The notes: generated by a model from the sequence alone, not told the origin. 64,000 nucleotides of DNA from Arthrobacter sp. PGP41 (GCF_002953935.1 NZ_CP026514.1:2418001-2482000); one strand, 5' to 3'. Counted from the first letter of the stretch, positions 8,398-17,755 are shown. Numbers and translations are program-made.

Positions 8398-8416
8398 ATG
8401 GGAGAGGCGATCAACC

Positions 8417-9250
8417 GTGTCAAAAAATTCCACCACCGCCCGTCACCGCGCAACTCCGGCCCGTTCCATCATCCTGGATGGGCTGGCTGTTTCGGCCAAG
8501 TCCCAGGCCAGGACCCTGGGCCGTCCGGCACTCGCCGTCGCAGCCGCATCCGGCATTGCCTTCGGCGTCGGAGCCCCGGCGCACGCCGGTGTGACAGGGC
8601 CGGACACCACCGAGACCGCTAACGTCCAGGCCTCCGCCGCCCCGGCCGCAGCAGTTGCAGCCCCCGCCGCGGCCGCGGGCACCGTCCATACGGTTGTATC
8701 CGGCGACACGCTGGGCGCCATCTCGGCCGCCCACGGCGTAGCCCTGAACGATGTCCTGGCTGCCAACGGCCTGGCGATCTCCGCGGTCATCTACCCGGGC
8801 GACCAGATTCAGATCCCGGCTGCAGGCTACGCCCCGGCAGTTCCCTCCGCCGCGCCGGCACCGGCACCTGTCCAGACCGCTGCCGCCACCGCACCGGCCA
8901 ACACCGGGATGAACCTGTCCTACGCCTCCGCCGGCACCGGCACGGGTACGGGGGCAGCCATCCTGGCTAACGCCTATGGCCAGGTGGGCCAGATCCAGGA
9001 CTGCACCGCCATGGTGGAAAAGGCCTTGCGGTCTGTTGGCATGTCCGTGGGCGACCTGGCTCCCACCCAGTTCTACCAGTACGGCTCCACCGTGAGCTCC
9101 CCTGCTCCCGGTGACCTCGTGATCACCGCCGGCCACGTGGGCGTTTACGCCGGTGACGGCCAGGTTGTCAGCGGCGGCGTGAACGGCAACCAGACTGCCG
9201 TGCACTCCATCAGCTGGCTGAGCGGCGCTTCCTTCGTCCGCGTGGCCTAG
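8417..9250 (+). CDS. Secreted LysM-NlpC/P60-like peptidoglycan hydrolase
   Basis: 277 residues. An N-terminal basic region and hydrophobic core end in APAHAG (signal cleavage near 57). One LysM repeat follows (about 89-134, HTVVSGDTLGAISAAHGVAL). After a Pro/Ala linker a short NlpC/P60-type domain has candidate catalytic Cys196 in DCTAMV and His240 in ITAGHVGVYAG. It should bind and cut peptidoglycan in the wall. The GTG at 8417 follows GGGAGAGG. Control by the upstream c-di-AMP riboswitch links wall remodelling to that second messenger. Confidence 0.9.
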   Translation: MSKNSTTARHRATPARSIILDGLAVSAKSQARTLGRPALAVAAASGIAFGVGAPAHAGVTGPDTTETANVQASAAPAAAVAAPAAAAGTVHTVVSGDTLGAISAAHGVALNDVLAANGLAISAVIYPGDQIQIPAAGYAPAVPSAAPAPAPVQTAAATAPANTGMNLSYASAGTGTGTGAAILANAYGQVGQIQDCTAMVEKALRSVGMSVGDLAPTQFYQYGSTVSSPAPGDLVITAGHVGVYAGDGQVVSGGVNGNQTAVHSISWLSGASFVRVA

Positions 9251-9297
9251 CCAGCGGCAACGGGATAGGCCGCTCTTAGCGGGCGGGCCCACCCCGC

Positions 9298-9339
9298 GGA
9301 AGGGGCGGCAGCCGGTTTTTTCCGGCTGCCGCCCCTTCC
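9298..9339. terminator. Strong bidirectional hairpin terminator
   Basis: A perfect 18-bp stem (9298-9315 with 9322-9339) closes a loop of six T. It lies between the convergent LysM gene and selO and can serve both. The T-run is in the loop rather than after the stem. Confidence 0.8.
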
Positions 9340-9394
9340 ACGTTCCCAACGGTCCTGGTCCTCCGGGCTTCCCCTGTTCCCGCTGGAATGACAG

Positions 9395-10858
9395 CTATGT
9401 GCCGCAGAAGGTCCGGTATTTGCCGAAGTCCTCCGGCGGTCCCTCCGTGTAGCGTTCCAGCCCCTGGCGCTCCTGGCACGGGGACCTGACAACCTCGAGG
9501 AGCCGGTGAAACGGGTCAAGATCACCCGCGGTAGCCGCAGCCAGTGCTTCCTCCACAAGGTGGTTCCTGGGAATGTACGCGGGGTTCACGCTGTCCATGA
9601 GTTCAGCGTCGGGCTTCAGCGCGGCCCAGCGTTCAGCCCAGGCATCGAAAGCCCGGAGGTCCAGCACCATACCGCGGGCAGGCCCGGAGTTGCCCCGGGC
9701 GGCCTGGCCAAGGCTCCGGAAGAATTGCGTGTAGTCAACGGGTCCGTCCTTCAGCAGGCCGATCACGCCATCCACGAGGTCCGACGCTTCGTCATGTTCC
9801 GGGCTGGCCGCCACACCGAGCTTGGCCTTCATGCCCCCGAACCAGGCGTCACTGTACCGGCCGCGGAATGTGCCGAGTGCCTCCACGGCGGGGCCGACAG
9901 CCTGCTCCTGGTCTTCGTTGAAGAGCGGCAGCATGGCCTCAGCGAGCCGGGCCAGGTTCCACTCGGCAACCACGGGCTGGTTCGCGTAGGCGTAGCGGCC
10001 GCCTACATCGATGGAGCTATACACGGCGGCGGGATCAAACGCGTCCATGAATGCGCAGGGCCCGTAGTCGATGGTTTCCCCGGAGATGGTCATATTGTCC
10101 GTGTTCATGACCCCGTGCACGAAGCCCACCAGCATCCATTTGGCCACGAGCTCTGCCTGGGCAGCCACGACTGCTTCAAACAACGCCAGGTAGGGGTGTT
10201 CGGACCGGGCTGCCGCCGGGTGGTGCCTGCTGATGGCGTGGTCCGCCAAGCGGCGCAGCAGGTCCATATTCTCCGTCGCCCGGGCGTACTGGAAGCTGCC
10301 CACGCGAAGGTGGCTGCTGGCCACCCGGGCCAGGACGGCACCCGGCAGCATCGCATCCCGGCGCACCGGCCGCCCGGTAGCTACGACGGCGAGGGCCCGC
10401 GTGGTGGGAATACCCAGGGCGTGCATGGCCTCACTCACCAGGTACTCCCGCAGCATGGGGCCGATGACGGCCCGGCCGTCGCCCGCACGGGCGAAAGGTG
10501 TTCGGCCGGAACCCTTCAGGTGCACATCCCGCAAGCGTCCGCCCTCGGCAACAATCTCGCCCAGCAGCAGCGCCCGGCCGTCGCCCAGCAGCGGTGAGTA
10601 GCCGCCGAACTGGTGCCCGGCGTATGCCTGGGCAACGGGGGTTGCGCCCGGCGGGATGTGGTTACCCAGTAGGACGCGCACGCCTTCCGGCGTCCGCAGG
10701 TAGTCGGGTGCCAGGCCCAGCTCGTTCGCCAGTGCGTCGTTAAGTACCAAAAGCTCAGGATCCGGCGCTTCCTCCGCCTGCCACGGAACGGCCAGCTCCG
10801 CTAGTTCACGGGCAAAGCGGCCCTCGAAGACGACAGTTGATTCTGCTGCAGCAGTCAT
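9395..10858 (-). CDS. selO: Protein adenylyltransferase SelO (YdiU)
   Basis: 487 residues, full family length. Characteristic blocks: [47 protein letters not shown] and the C-lobe HGVMNTDNM with [12 protein letters not shown]. SelO is a pseudokinase-fold enzyme that AMPylates proteins on Ser/Thr/Tyr with ATP bound in reverse orientation and takes part in redox stress responses. The C-terminus ends TFCGT, keeping a Cys near the position where animal homologues carry selenocysteine. Its ATG overlaps the stop of the RNase Z gene by four bases, so translation is likely coupled. Confidence 0.95.
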   Translation of the reverse strand: MTAAAESTVVFEGRFARELAELAVPWQAEEAPDPELLVLNDALANELGLAPDYLRTPEGVRVLLGNHIPPGATPVAQAYAGHQFGGYSPLLGDGRALLLGEIVAEGGRLRDVHLKGSGRTPFARAGDGRAVIGPMLREYLVSEAMHALGIPTTRALAVVATGRPVRRDAMLPGAVLARVASSHLRVGSFQYARATENMDLLRRLADHAISRHHPAAARSEHPYLALFEAVVAAQAELVAKWMLVGFVHGVMNTDNMTISGETIDYGPCAFMDAFDPAAVYSSIDVGGRYAYANQPVVAEWNLARLAEAMLPLFNEDQEQAVGPAVEALGTFRGRYSDAWFGGMKAKLGVAASPEHDEASDLVDGVIGLLKDGPVDYTQFFRSLGQAARGNSGPARGMVLDLRAFDAWAERWAALKPDAELMDSVNPAYIPRNHLVEEALAAATAGDLDPFHRLLEVVRSPCQERQGLERYTEGPPEDFGKYRTFCGT

Positions 10859-11886
10859 GGGTTAACCCTATCGCCGTCGCTTGTCCGGCCGTTGATGAGC
10901 TCATCGGTGGCCTCCATGGCGCGATGAATGGCATGGCCCGGCATCGCGGACCGTTCAGGTGCAGTGGACCGTTCAGGTGCCGTGACGCCGTGCCCCGGCC
11001 ACCGGCGCCGCTGAGGCATGGGGACGCGTTGCAGGTCCTGCGCGGCAATGACGACAGTGTCCGCCGCGCGGGCCCTGGCCTGGACCGCCAGCGGCGCGGC
11101 GTCCTCGCCGTACCGTGCGGAGAAGTGCGTCAGCACGAGGGTTCGGGCGGCTGCCCCCGCAGCCAGTTCCCCTGCCTGCCCGGCGGTGAGGTGGCGGTAC
11201 TGGCGCGCCAGCCCGCCGTCGTCATCGCTGAAGGTGGACTCCGCAACGAGGAGGTCGACGCCGTCGGCCAGCTCTTCAGCGCCCTCGCAGGGCGCCGTAT
11301 CCATCACGAAAGCGAAGCGCTGGCCCGGCCGCGGAATGCTGACATCATCGAGGCGGACGCCAGCAAAGCTGCCTTCATGTTGCAGGCGTCCGATCGCGGG
11401 GCCCGAAATTCCTGCTGCGGCAAGGCGTTCAGGCAGCAGGGTGCGGCCGTCCGGTTCCACCAGTCGGTAGCCGTAGGTCTCAATGCGGTGCTTCAGTGGC
11501 CGGACGTCCAGGCCTTCGGCCACCGTCCCGCTTCCGCCGTGAGGGCGAAGCCTGAGGTCGATTCCCGGTGAACTGACAGATACGAGGGCGCGCACCACGT
11601 CCTCCCCGGATGCCGGGTAGTGAAGGTGCACCGGGTGCGCCACGGCGTCGAGTGCCATCCGCGACAACACCCCCGGCAACCCGAAACAATGGTCTCCATG
11701 GACGTGGGTGAGGCAGATACGGGTGATCTGGCTCGCCGGGACCCCCGCGTGGATCATTTGGCGCTGCGTTCCCTCGCCCGGATCAAAGAGGAAACCTTCC
11801 CCGTCCCAGCGCAGCAGGTAGCCGTTGTGGTTCCTGGTCCGGCTGGGGACCTGGGAGGCCGTGCCGAGGATGGTGAGGTCGCGCAT
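10855..11886 (-). CDS. rnz: Ribonuclease Z (tRNA 3' endonuclease), MBL fold
   Basis: 343 residues. Starts [21 protein letters not shown] and has the metallo-beta-lactamase motif [13 protein letters not shown], the FVMDTAP aspartate segment, LLVAESTF and the C-terminal LTHFSARY histidine. RNase Z removes 3' trailers from pre-tRNAs. The ATG at 11886 gives the family N-terminus; the open frame above it runs through a terminator and is non-coding. The C-terminal tail after residue 300 is basic and Pro-rich, longer than usual. Overlaps selO by four bases. Confidence 0.93.
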   Translation of the reverse strand: MRDLTILGTASQVPSRTRNHNGYLLRWDGEGFLFDPGEGTQRQMIHAGVPASQITRICLTHVHGDHCFGLPGVLSRMALDAVAHPVHLHYPASGEDVVRALVSVSSPGIDLRLRPHGGSGTVAEGLDVRPLKHRIETYGYRLVEPDGRTLLPERLAAAGISGPAIGRLQHEGSFAGVRLDDVSIPRPGQRFAFVMDTAPCEGAEELADGVDLLVAESTFSDDDGGLARQYRHLTAGQAGELAAGAAARTLVLTHFSARYGEDAAPLAVQARARAADTVVIAAQDLQRVPMPQRRRWPGHGVTAPERSTAPERSAMPGHAIHRAMEATDELINGRTSDGDRVNP

Positions 11887-11899
11887 GGCGGTGGGTGCC

Positions 11900-11936
11900 A
11901 AAAAGCAGGCTCCGGAGGAGTCCGGGACCTGCTTTT
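11900..11936 (-). terminator. Intrinsic terminator behind the small basic gene
   Basis: On the minus strand AAAAGCAGG pairs with CCTGCTTTT and an inner CCGGA/TCCGG pair encloses a small loop; a T-run closes the hairpin. It follows the 60-residue gene and stands 14 bases before the rnz start, so it insulates rnz-selO from upstream transcription. Confidence 0.75.
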
Positions 11937-11953
11937 GTGGTTGCTGGGACGGC

Positions 11954-12136
11954 CTAGCGCCGCCGGAGCATTCCCATGATTTTGCCGGCCACGCCACCGG
12001 TCCGGGCTCCTGCGGCGCCCGTCGTGCCGGGTGTCCGGCCTGTGGAATTCAGTCCGGTCCGGCGCGTTGTTCCGGCGGTCCCGGTCCTGCCGGAGACTCG
12101 TCCAGCGGCATTCCTGATCATGCTTCCCAAGTTCAT
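11954..12136 (-). CDS. Small basic hypothetical protein
   Basis: 60 residues from the ATG at 12136, behind GAAGGAG. Very rich in Gly, Thr, Arg and Ala, beginning MNLGSMIRNAAGR and ending GKIMGMLRRR. No family recognised. Its own terminator follows it and an AT-rich motif stands 36 bases upstream, so it looks like a real single-gene unit rather than a chance frame. Confidence 0.6.
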   Translation of the reverse strand: MNLGSMIRNAAGRVSGRTGTAGTTRRTGLNSTGRTPGTTGAAGARTGGVAGKIMGMLRRR

Positions 12137-12172
12137 GTGAAACTCCTTCAGTATTGATCCTGCCAACCGATA

Positions 12173-12193
12173 TTCATCAGCCTGCTTATCATT
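12173..12193 (-). promoter_or_regulatory. AT-rich 21-bp motif upstream of the small basic gene
   Basis: Minus strand AATGATAAGCAGGCTGATGA plus A. It is identical at 16 of 21 positions to the element at 14614-14634. Both lie in short AT-rich promoter islands. Function unknown; a shared regulator or sigma factor is possible. Confidence 0.4.
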
Positions 12194-12358
12194 TTAGCGT
12201 AGTTTGGCGGCATTCAGGGGAAACAGCGGAAGTTCCCCGGAATCTGGCGTGATCAGCGCAGGAGCCACAATCCATCCTGCTGGCTGGCTGCCTTCCGGTA
12301 AGGAAGGGAAGCCAGCACGGAACAGCTCGCCGGAAACGGCCAGGTCCGTTCCGGCGGC

Positions 12359-13714
12359 TCACGGCTTGAGCCGGCGGACGAAGGGCGCCTTACCCGAGGG
12401 TGTCCGCTGAAGCTGGTCCACCACGGACACGGAGACCGGGGTTCGCGCGACGCCGGCAGCTGCGAGGGCTTCGGCCACCGAGGCCTGTATTCCGGAGGTT
12501 GTGCTTCCCGGCGCCAGTCCTGCGACGAGGACCCGCAGTCCCATGGGTTCCTGGACCACCTGCCAGCCGGCGGCGGCAGCCTGGTCCAGGACGTGGTGGA
12601 ACACGATGGGGTGGACGCTCACAAGGCCTGCCTTGCCTGGCAGCTCAAGCACATCCTCCAACCTGCCTTCGATATCCTCCATGCGGATGAACGAGCGGCC
12701 ACAGGGGCAACCGCGCTGCCCCAACGTCACGCTGTCCGACAGTTCGTAGCGGATCAGCGGCAACGTCCGCGAGAACAGGACCGTGACCAAAAGCTTCGCG
12801 CCCATTGACCCGGGCGGTACCGGAACCCCCTCCTTGTCCACTGGTTCGACGATGAGCAGGTCCTCGTAGACATGCCGGTTCCGGTAGACGCACGGTGAAG
12901 CGATGCCGGCCGTCTCAGTGGCGGCGTAGACATCGAACGGCGCGCTCCCCCAGGCCCTTTCCAATTCCCGGGCAGCGGGCGGGGTGAGCACCTCCGAGGC
13001 CGACATCACTGCCTGCGGCGAGATTTTCAGGCGCCCGGCCAGCTGTTCGGCCGCCAGGGGCAAAAGCGCGGAAGCGTAACCCACCAGGACCCGGGGCTGG
13101 AACCCGTCCAGCGCCGCCACCGTTTCCTGCATGGGTGCGGTCACGTCCAGCCGGAGCGTGGGAACAAGCCCCGAACGCAGCGAAGAGCCAACCACGGCGG
13201 ACTGGTGGGTGGGGACGCGCGAGCTTACCAGCGCCATTTTAAGCGGCCGGCTGAGGCCGGCCGCTATTCCAGCCCAGTCGTTGGCGCGGGCATACGAGGC
13301 CAGCACATGTGCCCATTCCGGCCGGCTCCACACGAAGGTTCCGCGCGGACCGGCGGTCCCGGCTGTCGCCGCAGCCCACCAACGCCCCCTCCACGGCAAG
13401 CCGGGATCACCGTCCTCGGCCGCGAGGGTCCGGAGACGTTGTTCCAGGTCGGCCAGGCTCAGGTCGCGCGTAGTAAGGACCTCGTCGAAGTGGCCCATGA
13501 GATGTGCCTTGGTCACGGGCGGCAACTGGGCAAGGGGAGCATCGTGGAGCCCTGAATGGTGGCGCCGGTAGAACTCGGACCCGGTGTAGGCCGCCGTCCG
13601 GAGTCTTTGCAGGGCACGTTGCTGGTGAGCGGCAATCCGGGCAGGGCCCCACTGGTCCCGTCGCTTTAAGGCAGCCCGAAGAACGAGCACCCGGACTATG
13701 AGCCGCGCATCCAT
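12359..13714 (-). CDS. PaaK-like AMP-binding ligase (phenylacetate-CoA ligase/F390 synthetase family)
   Basis: 451 residues. The adenylating-enzyme motifs are recognisable but diverged: AATAGTAGPRGTFVWS for the phosphate loop, VYAATETAGIA for the A5 motif, LPLIRYELSDSVTLG, and a C-terminal GRLEDVLEL then TPSGKAPFVRR lysine loop. The RYELSD and CGRSF segments with CPC resemble the PaaK/CapK branch. The substrate acid is unknown. It stands alone; the 220 bases between it and the small basic gene hold no recognisable gene. Confidence 0.8.
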   Translation of the reverse strand: MDARLIVRVLVLRAALKRRDQWGPARIAAHQQRALQRLRTAAYTGSEFYRRHHSGLHDAPLAQLPPVTKAHLMGHFDEVLTTRDLSLADLEQRLRTLAAEDGDPGLPWRGRWWAAATAGTAGPRGTFVWSRPEWAHVLASYARANDWAGIAAGLSRPLKMALVSSRVPTHQSAVVGSSLRSGLVPTLRLDVTAPMQETVAALDGFQPRVLVGYASALLPLAAEQLAGRLKISPQAVMSASEVLTPPAARELERAWGSAPFDVYAATETAGIASPCVYRNRHVYEDLLIVEPVDKEGVPVPPGSMGAKLLVTVLFSRTLPLIRYELSDSVTLGQRGCPCGRSFIRMEDIEGRLEDVLELPGKAGLVSVHPIVFHHVLDQAAAAGWQVVQEPMGLRVLVAGLAPGSTTSGIQASVAEALAAAGVARTPVSVSVVDQLQRTPSGKAPFVRRLKP

Positions 13715-13750
13715 GCGATCCGGCCTTGGAAGAGCCGGCTCGGCGGCGGG

Positions 13751-14008
13751 TCAGGCCCCGCGGGCGCGGCGGAGGGCGGTGAGGCGGGCCGAGTATTCCG
13801 TCTCGTCTATTTCACCGCGGGCAAACCGCTCGGCCAGCATCTGCTCCGCACTGCCAGTACTGTGGCCTCCGCCGTCCCTGCGGTTGCTGCCTGACATCGA
13901 GCGGGCAAAAACCACGATGGCGGCGATGATGGCACCCCAGAAGAGGATGAAACTCACCACCATCAGGATGTAGCCCCAGGCTCCCATGTTCCCGTCCCAC
14001 CACATCAT
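13751..14008 (-). CDS. SHOCT-domain single-pass membrane protein
   Basis: 85 residues. MMWWDGNMGAWGYILMVVSF starts a membrane helix that continues to about residue 35; a short Gly/Ser linker leads to a C-terminal SHOCT motif, MLAERFARGEIDETEYSARL. SHOCT modules are short helical hairpins that assist oligomerisation of membrane proteins. The start is one of two adjacent ATGs (14008 or 14005) behind GGGGAGG. Function unknown. Confidence 0.85.
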   Translation of the reverse strand: MMWWDGNMGAWGYILMVVSFILFWGAIIAAIVVFARSMSGSNRRDGGGHSTGSAEQMLAERFARGEIDETEYSARLTALRRARGA

Positions 14009-14132
14009 CCCTGCATCCTCCCCTCGTGGGGCCCCGCCACTGCTCCCTTTTCGATGATCCATCCGGCCCATGTGCGGTGCCAGAGTCTTTCGTCCCCAGG
14101 ATGACTGGTCGGGTCAGGACAGCCGCAGCCCC

Positions 14133-14561
14133 TCAGCGCTCCAGATCGTCAGGCTCGAACTCGCTGAGCGGGGACCCGCCAAAGTTTTCCGTGTCGTCAC
14201 TGCCCTCGGCCTCTGGCCCGTCCGGATGCTCGCCGAAGTCGACATCGGCCACGGCTTCACCCAAAGTGGGCGCGATGGGAGCCTCCTGGGATTCATCGGC
14301 TGCGTTACGTGCCTGGGCTGATCCGTCGCGGAAAGCCTGGTCGCTGATGAAGTCCTCTTCCTCCCCGGAGACCTCTTCATCCTGGAGTAGCGGGTCCTCC
14401 TGCCAGCGATCCGGATTGTTTTCGGCTGCTCCCGGATAGCTGTCCGGTTCGCCTCTCACAGGGTCAAGTTCAAATGAGGCAGCCGCACCGGGGGTCTCAT
14501 CAAGGAGCACGTCGTCATCCTGGACAACCTCAAGGTCGTCGGGGAGGTTCTGTTCCGTCAT
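14133..14561 (-). CDS. Acidic hypothetical protein
   Basis: 142 residues, strongly acidic throughout (runs such as DDDVLLDE and GEEEDF), with few hydrophobic segments and probably disordered. It begins MTEQNLPDDLEVVQDD. Resembles acidic DUF5709-like actinobacterial proteins, but I cannot be sure of the family. The ATG at 14561 matches the conserved-looking N-terminus; frame above it is promoter DNA. It is divergent from the first universal stress gene of the island. Confidence 0.65.
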   Translation of the reverse strand: MTEQNLPDDLEVVQDDDVLLDETPGAAASFELDPVRGEPDSYPGAAENNPDRWQEDPLLQDEEVSGEEEDFISDQAFRDGSAQARNAADESQEAPIAPTLGEAVADVDFGEHPDGPEAEGSDDTENFGGSPLSEFEPDDLER

Positions 14562-14613
14562 GGTGATGCCTTTCTCTCGAACAGCCAATGTCACTTGGAC
14601 AGGTAAAGCGAAC

Positions 14614-14634
14614 AATAGTAAGCGTACTGATGAA
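14614..14634. promoter_or_regulatory. AT-rich 21-bp motif, second copy
   Basis: AATAGTAAGCGTACTGATGA plus A, with an inner near-palindrome AGTAAGCGTACT. Lies between the divergent acidic-protein and universal-stress genes. Shares 16 of 21 positions with 12193-12173. Either divergent gene could be the target. Confidence 0.4.
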
Positions 14635-14671
14635 ACAGGGGCCGCGCTAACTTCCCCCGGCACGATGTGCC

Positions 14672-14714
14672 ATGACCTTTGGCCCTATACCTCCTGCAGG
14701 CACCGGGCAAGTCT
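14672..14714 (+). promoter_or_regulatory. DevR/DosR-like box and -10, promoter of universal stress gene 1
   Basis: Box ATGACCTTTGGCCC at 14672-14685. A weak -10 (AAGTCT, 14709-14714) sits at the same spacing from the box as in the other promoters, predicting a start near 14722 and a leader of about 34 bases. See the regulon finding. Confidence 0.65.
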
Positions 14715-14755
14715 TGAACTGGACCCCGCCCCAGAAGAAAACAGGAAGCCCGGCC

Positions 14756-15622
14756 ATGACAACCCGTAAACCCATCGCAGTGGCCACCAACGACTCCCCG
14801 CAGAGCCAGGCGGCTGTGCTCTGGGCTGCCCGGCGGGCTGAACGCTCGGGCCTGCCGCTGGTGATCCTCCACGTCGTGGACGACCGGTGGATGGCTGAAC
14901 CGTATCCGTGGATCGGCGTTCTCGAGGAGGCGGGCGACAAGCTCCTGCAGACTGCCGCCGGACGTATCCGGGGAACCTTCCCCATCAGCGTTACCACCCG
15001 GCTCCTCACCGGAAGCGTGGGCGGCTCGCTGGCGAAGTACTCCGGCAAAGCATCCATGGTGGTTGTAGGCTCGGGCACCGGGCTCGACGGCGGATCCCTT
15101 GCAGACCGGGCGCTGCAGGTTGCGGCTTCTTCAAAGGTTCCCGTTGCCGTGGTGGGTACCCGGGAGCTCGGGGGCCGGTCCGGCGTGGTGGTGGGCGTCG
15201 ACGGCTCCAAGGAAGCCACCCAGGCTGTGGCCTTCGCCGCCGCCGAGGCTGACCGGGAGGGGGACGACCTCACTGTGGTCTATGCCATCAATGCGCCGGA
15301 CCGTGTTACCGATGCGGGCCTGCTGACCACCAGCCTGGCCGACCTTTTCACCGAGGAAGAACGCATCGTCCTGTCCGAAACAGTGGCAGGGCTCAATGAG
15401 GACTATCCAAGCCTGCGCGTGAACCGGGTGCTGGAGACCGAGAGGGGACCGGTGGAATCGTTGGTTGATGCTGCTTCCGGGGCCAGAATGCTCGTAGTGG
15501 GCAGCCGTGGGAGGAGCGGAATCAAACGGCTTCTTCTCGGTTCCACAGCCCATGGCGTCCTCAAGCACCTGCCGTGTCCCACCGTGATTACCCGGATCCA
15601 GGCACTCAAGAACAAAACCTAG
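14756..15622 (+). CDS. Universal stress protein, tandem UspA domains
   Basis: 288 residues, two Usp domains. Domain 1 (about 6-145) has a degenerate nucleotide loop (VVGSGTGLDGGS). Domain 2 (about 150-285) begins GVVVGVDGS and carries the ATP-binding pattern G-x2-G-x9-GS in VVGSRGRSGIKRLLLGSTAH. Tandem Usp proteins of mycobacteria bind ATP and belong to the DosR dormancy regulon. The ATG at 14756 follows AGGAAG. It is the first gene of the island, preceded by a DevR-like box, and is 63 bases from a membrane-protein gene likely in the same transcript. Confidence 0.93.
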   Translation: MTTRKPIAVATNDSPQSQAAVLWAARRAERSGLPLVILHVVDDRWMAEPYPWIGVLEEAGDKLLQTAAGRIRGTFPISVTTRLLTGSVGGSLAKYSGKASMVVVGSGTGLDGGSLADRALQVAASSKVPVAVVGTRELGGRSGVVVGVDGSKEATQAVAFAAAEADREGDDLTVVYAINAPDRVTDAGLLTTSLADLFTEEERIVLSETVAGLNEDYPSLRVNRVLETERGPVESLVDAASGARMLVVGSRGRSGIKRLLLGSTAHGVLKHLPCPTVITRIQALKNKT

Positions 15623-15685
15623 GCGGTGCCGGCTTCCCGCGCCCCCGCACAATCTGTCCCATTCCCTACGTTCCGGGTTGGCATC

Positions 15686-17269
15686 ATGAAAAAGACCGCT
15701 GCAGTAGCCATGCTCATCCTCGGGATCCTCATCTCCATCGTTGGGGCCGCCGTCCTGGCCGCAGGAGCCGTGGCATCAGTGGTTGGATCCGCCCAGGGCG
15801 ACGGATACCTCACCACACGCACGGAACGCCTTTCCGTTGGATCCCATGCACTGACCTCGCCCAGGCTCGATGCGGTAGGAGAGGGCGTTCCGCCACGTCT
15901 TCCTTTCGACGTCGGTACGCTCAGGCTGCGTGCCTCTTCCCTGGACCCCGCCAAGGAAATCTTCATAGGCGTCGCCCCGCAGGCCGACGTCGAGCAATAC
16001 CTCTCGGGCGTCCATCGCTCGGAGCTGCTCAAAGTCGACAGCCGACCCTTCCGGGCCGAATTCCGCGACATTCCCGGCACCAGCACCCCCGCACCCCCGG
16101 GAGAACAAACATTCTGGAGCGCCTCCGCCTCCGGGCCCGGCCAACAGGATCTCACGTGGGAACTTGCCGCCGGCAATTGGGCCATCGTCATCATGAACGC
16201 CGATGCCAGCCCCGGGATCAATGCCGAAGTGCAGGCCGGCTTTCGCTCCGACCTGATCCGGCCGGCGGCAACCGGGCTGCTGGTGGGAGGTGCCGTTGCG
16301 CTGGCAATCGGGATTCCCTTGCTAATCCTGGGAGCCGTCGGGCTTGGCCGGCACACAGGACCGCATTCCGGCGGTTCTCCCGCGCCGCCATCCGGGCCAT
16401 CCCCCGGATATGCGCCGCCCCCCGGATATGCGCCACCACCCGGATATGCGGGCGGAGCGCCCGGCACGGCGGGAGACCCCGGAAATCCCGGCTCACCGGT
16501 AACCCCGCCCCTGCAACAGCCCGGTCAAGGCGACCGGGCCGACCGTGCACCCTACCCGGCCCGGCTCTTCGGCGACCTTGACCCGGCCTTGTCGCGGGCA
16601 ATGTGGCTGGTCAAGTGGTTCCTTGCCATCCCGCATTTCGTCGTGCTGTTTTTCCTGTGGTTTGCGTTGGTCGTGACCACGATCGTGGCCTGGTTCGCGA
16701 TCCTGTTTACCGGCCGCTATCCCCGGTCCCTGTTTGACTTCAACGTGGGCGTCCTGCGCTGGAACTGGAGGGTGGCTTTTTATGCTTATGCCGCTGCAGG
16801 AACGGACCTCTACCCGCCGTTCACCCTGGCACGCACCAATTATCCGGCCGACTTCGAGGTGGACTACCCGGAACGCCTCTCCCGCGGGCTGGTCCTGGTC
16901 AAGTCGTGGCTCCTCGCCATCCCGCATCTGCTCATCGTTGCAGCCTTCTCCGGCCCCACCTGGACCTGGCAGGCGGAGACCGATGATGTGGGAACCACCT
17001 ATCAACGGAGCGTAGGCCTGTCGCTGCTGGGCCTGCTGGTCCTGGTTGCAGTAGTGGCCCTGCTCTTTACCGGCCGCTACCAGCCTCCGCTGTTCGACCT
17101 GATACTCGGCATCAACCGATGGATCTACCGCGTCGTGGCCTACGCGGCCCTGATGCGGGACGAATACCCTCCGTTCCGGTTGGACCAGGGAGCCCGTGAA
17201 GTACCGCCGCCCTTGGCGGGACCGCCGTACCACGCAGCAGCCCGCCCCTCGGGTGATGGCCTGCATTGA
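15686..17269 (+). CDS. DUF4389-domain membrane protein with Pro-Gly-Tyr repeat linker
   Basis: 527 residues. An N-terminal membrane helix (about 1-30), an extracytoplasmic beta-rich region (about 35-190), a second helix (about 195-220), a linker with three tandem PPGYA units, then a DUF4389 region with two similar halves. Each half contains a W-F/L-AIPH motif, helices and an LFTGRYP/Q-LFDxxxG signature. Function unknown. Start chosen at the ATG MKKTAAV because it begins the helix; the frame above is non-hydrophobic. Probably co-transcribed with the Usp gene upstream. Confidence 0.82.
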   Translation: MKKTAAVAMLILGILISIVGAAVLAAGAVASVVGSAQGDGYLTTRTERLSVGSHALTSPRLDAVGEGVPPRLPFDVGTLRLRASSLDPAKEIFIGVAPQADVEQYLSGVHRSELLKVDSRPFRAEFRDIPGTSTPAPPGEQTFWSASASGPGQQDLTWELAAGNWAIVIMNADASPGINAEVQAGFRSDLIRPAATGLLVGGAVALAIGIPLLILGAVGLGRHTGPHSGGSPAPPSGPSPGYAPPPGYAPPPGYAGGAPGTAGDPGNPGSPVTPPLQQPGQGDRADRAPYPARLFGDLDPALSRAMWLVKWFLAIPHFVVLFFLWFALVVTTIVAWFAILFTGRYPRSLFDFNVGVLRWNWRVAFYAYAAAGTDLYPPFTLARTNYPADFEVDYPERLSRGLVLVKSWLLAIPHLLIVAAFSGPTWTWQAETDDVGTTYQRSVGLSLLGLLVLVAVVALLFTGRYQPPLFDLILGINRWIYRVVAYAALMRDEYPPFRLDQGAREVPPPLAGPPYHAAARPSGDGLH

Positions 17270-17380
17270 TTTGATGCTGCGGGAGCGTCGTACCGCCTAC
17301 AAGTTCGCCTCTATGACTGGCTACAGGCCCGTCCTAAACTGGTTCTGCAATCAGCGGTTGCGGACAAGAGGGAGAAGGCC

Positions 17381-17719
17381 ATGGCGGTCATCGAGCAGGT
17401 ACGCGAAGGAATGCACGTCGTAGCGTCGGACGGGAAGAAGGTCGGCAAGGTCAAGGACCTGAAAATGGGTGATCCGGAGGCTGTGACCTCTGACGGCCAG
17501 ACCGACCCTGAAACGGGGGGCCTCGTCAATACGTCGGTGGATGGGTTTGCCGCGGAGTCAAGGCTGCCCCACCACGCCGCAGAGAGGCTGCTGCGGATCG
17601 GCTATGTGAAAGTAGACAGGTCCGGCTTGTTGGCGGGTCACGCCTACTTCGCATCGGATGAGCTGGACCGGGTCGAGGGCGATACGTTGTGGCTGAAAGA
17701 GGGCCGGCACACTGATTAG
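17381..17719 (+). CDS. PRC-barrel/DUF2171-like small protein
   Basis: 112 residues. The N-terminus, VREGMHVVASDGKKVGKVKD, is the strand-turn pattern of PRC-barrel or DUF2171 domains; the middle is a polar insert and the end has YFASDELDRVEGDTLWLK. PRC-barrels bind proteins or RNA and are common in stress-induced small proteins. GAGGGAGAAGG precedes the ATG. Located between the Usp-DUF4389 pair and the second Usp gene. Confidence 0.7.
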   Translation: MAVIEQVREGMHVVASDGKKVGKVKDLKMGDPEAVTSDGQTDPETGGLVNTSVDGFAAESRLPHHAAERLLRIGYVKVDRSGLLAGHAYFASDELDRVEGDTLWLKEGRHTD

Positions 17720-17755
17720 CATGGGCCTTCCCACTCCTCGGCGCCGCCGCCTGCA

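Noticed and set aside
16403..16450. Short direct repeats CCCGGATATGCGCC
   Set aside because: Three in-frame copies encoding PPGYA units in a linker; not a CRISPR array or mobile element.
17300..17350. ATGACTGGCTACAGGCCC upstream of the PRC-barrel gene as another DevR-like box
   Set aside because: Spacing between the half sites is wrong and there is no -10 at the shared distance.
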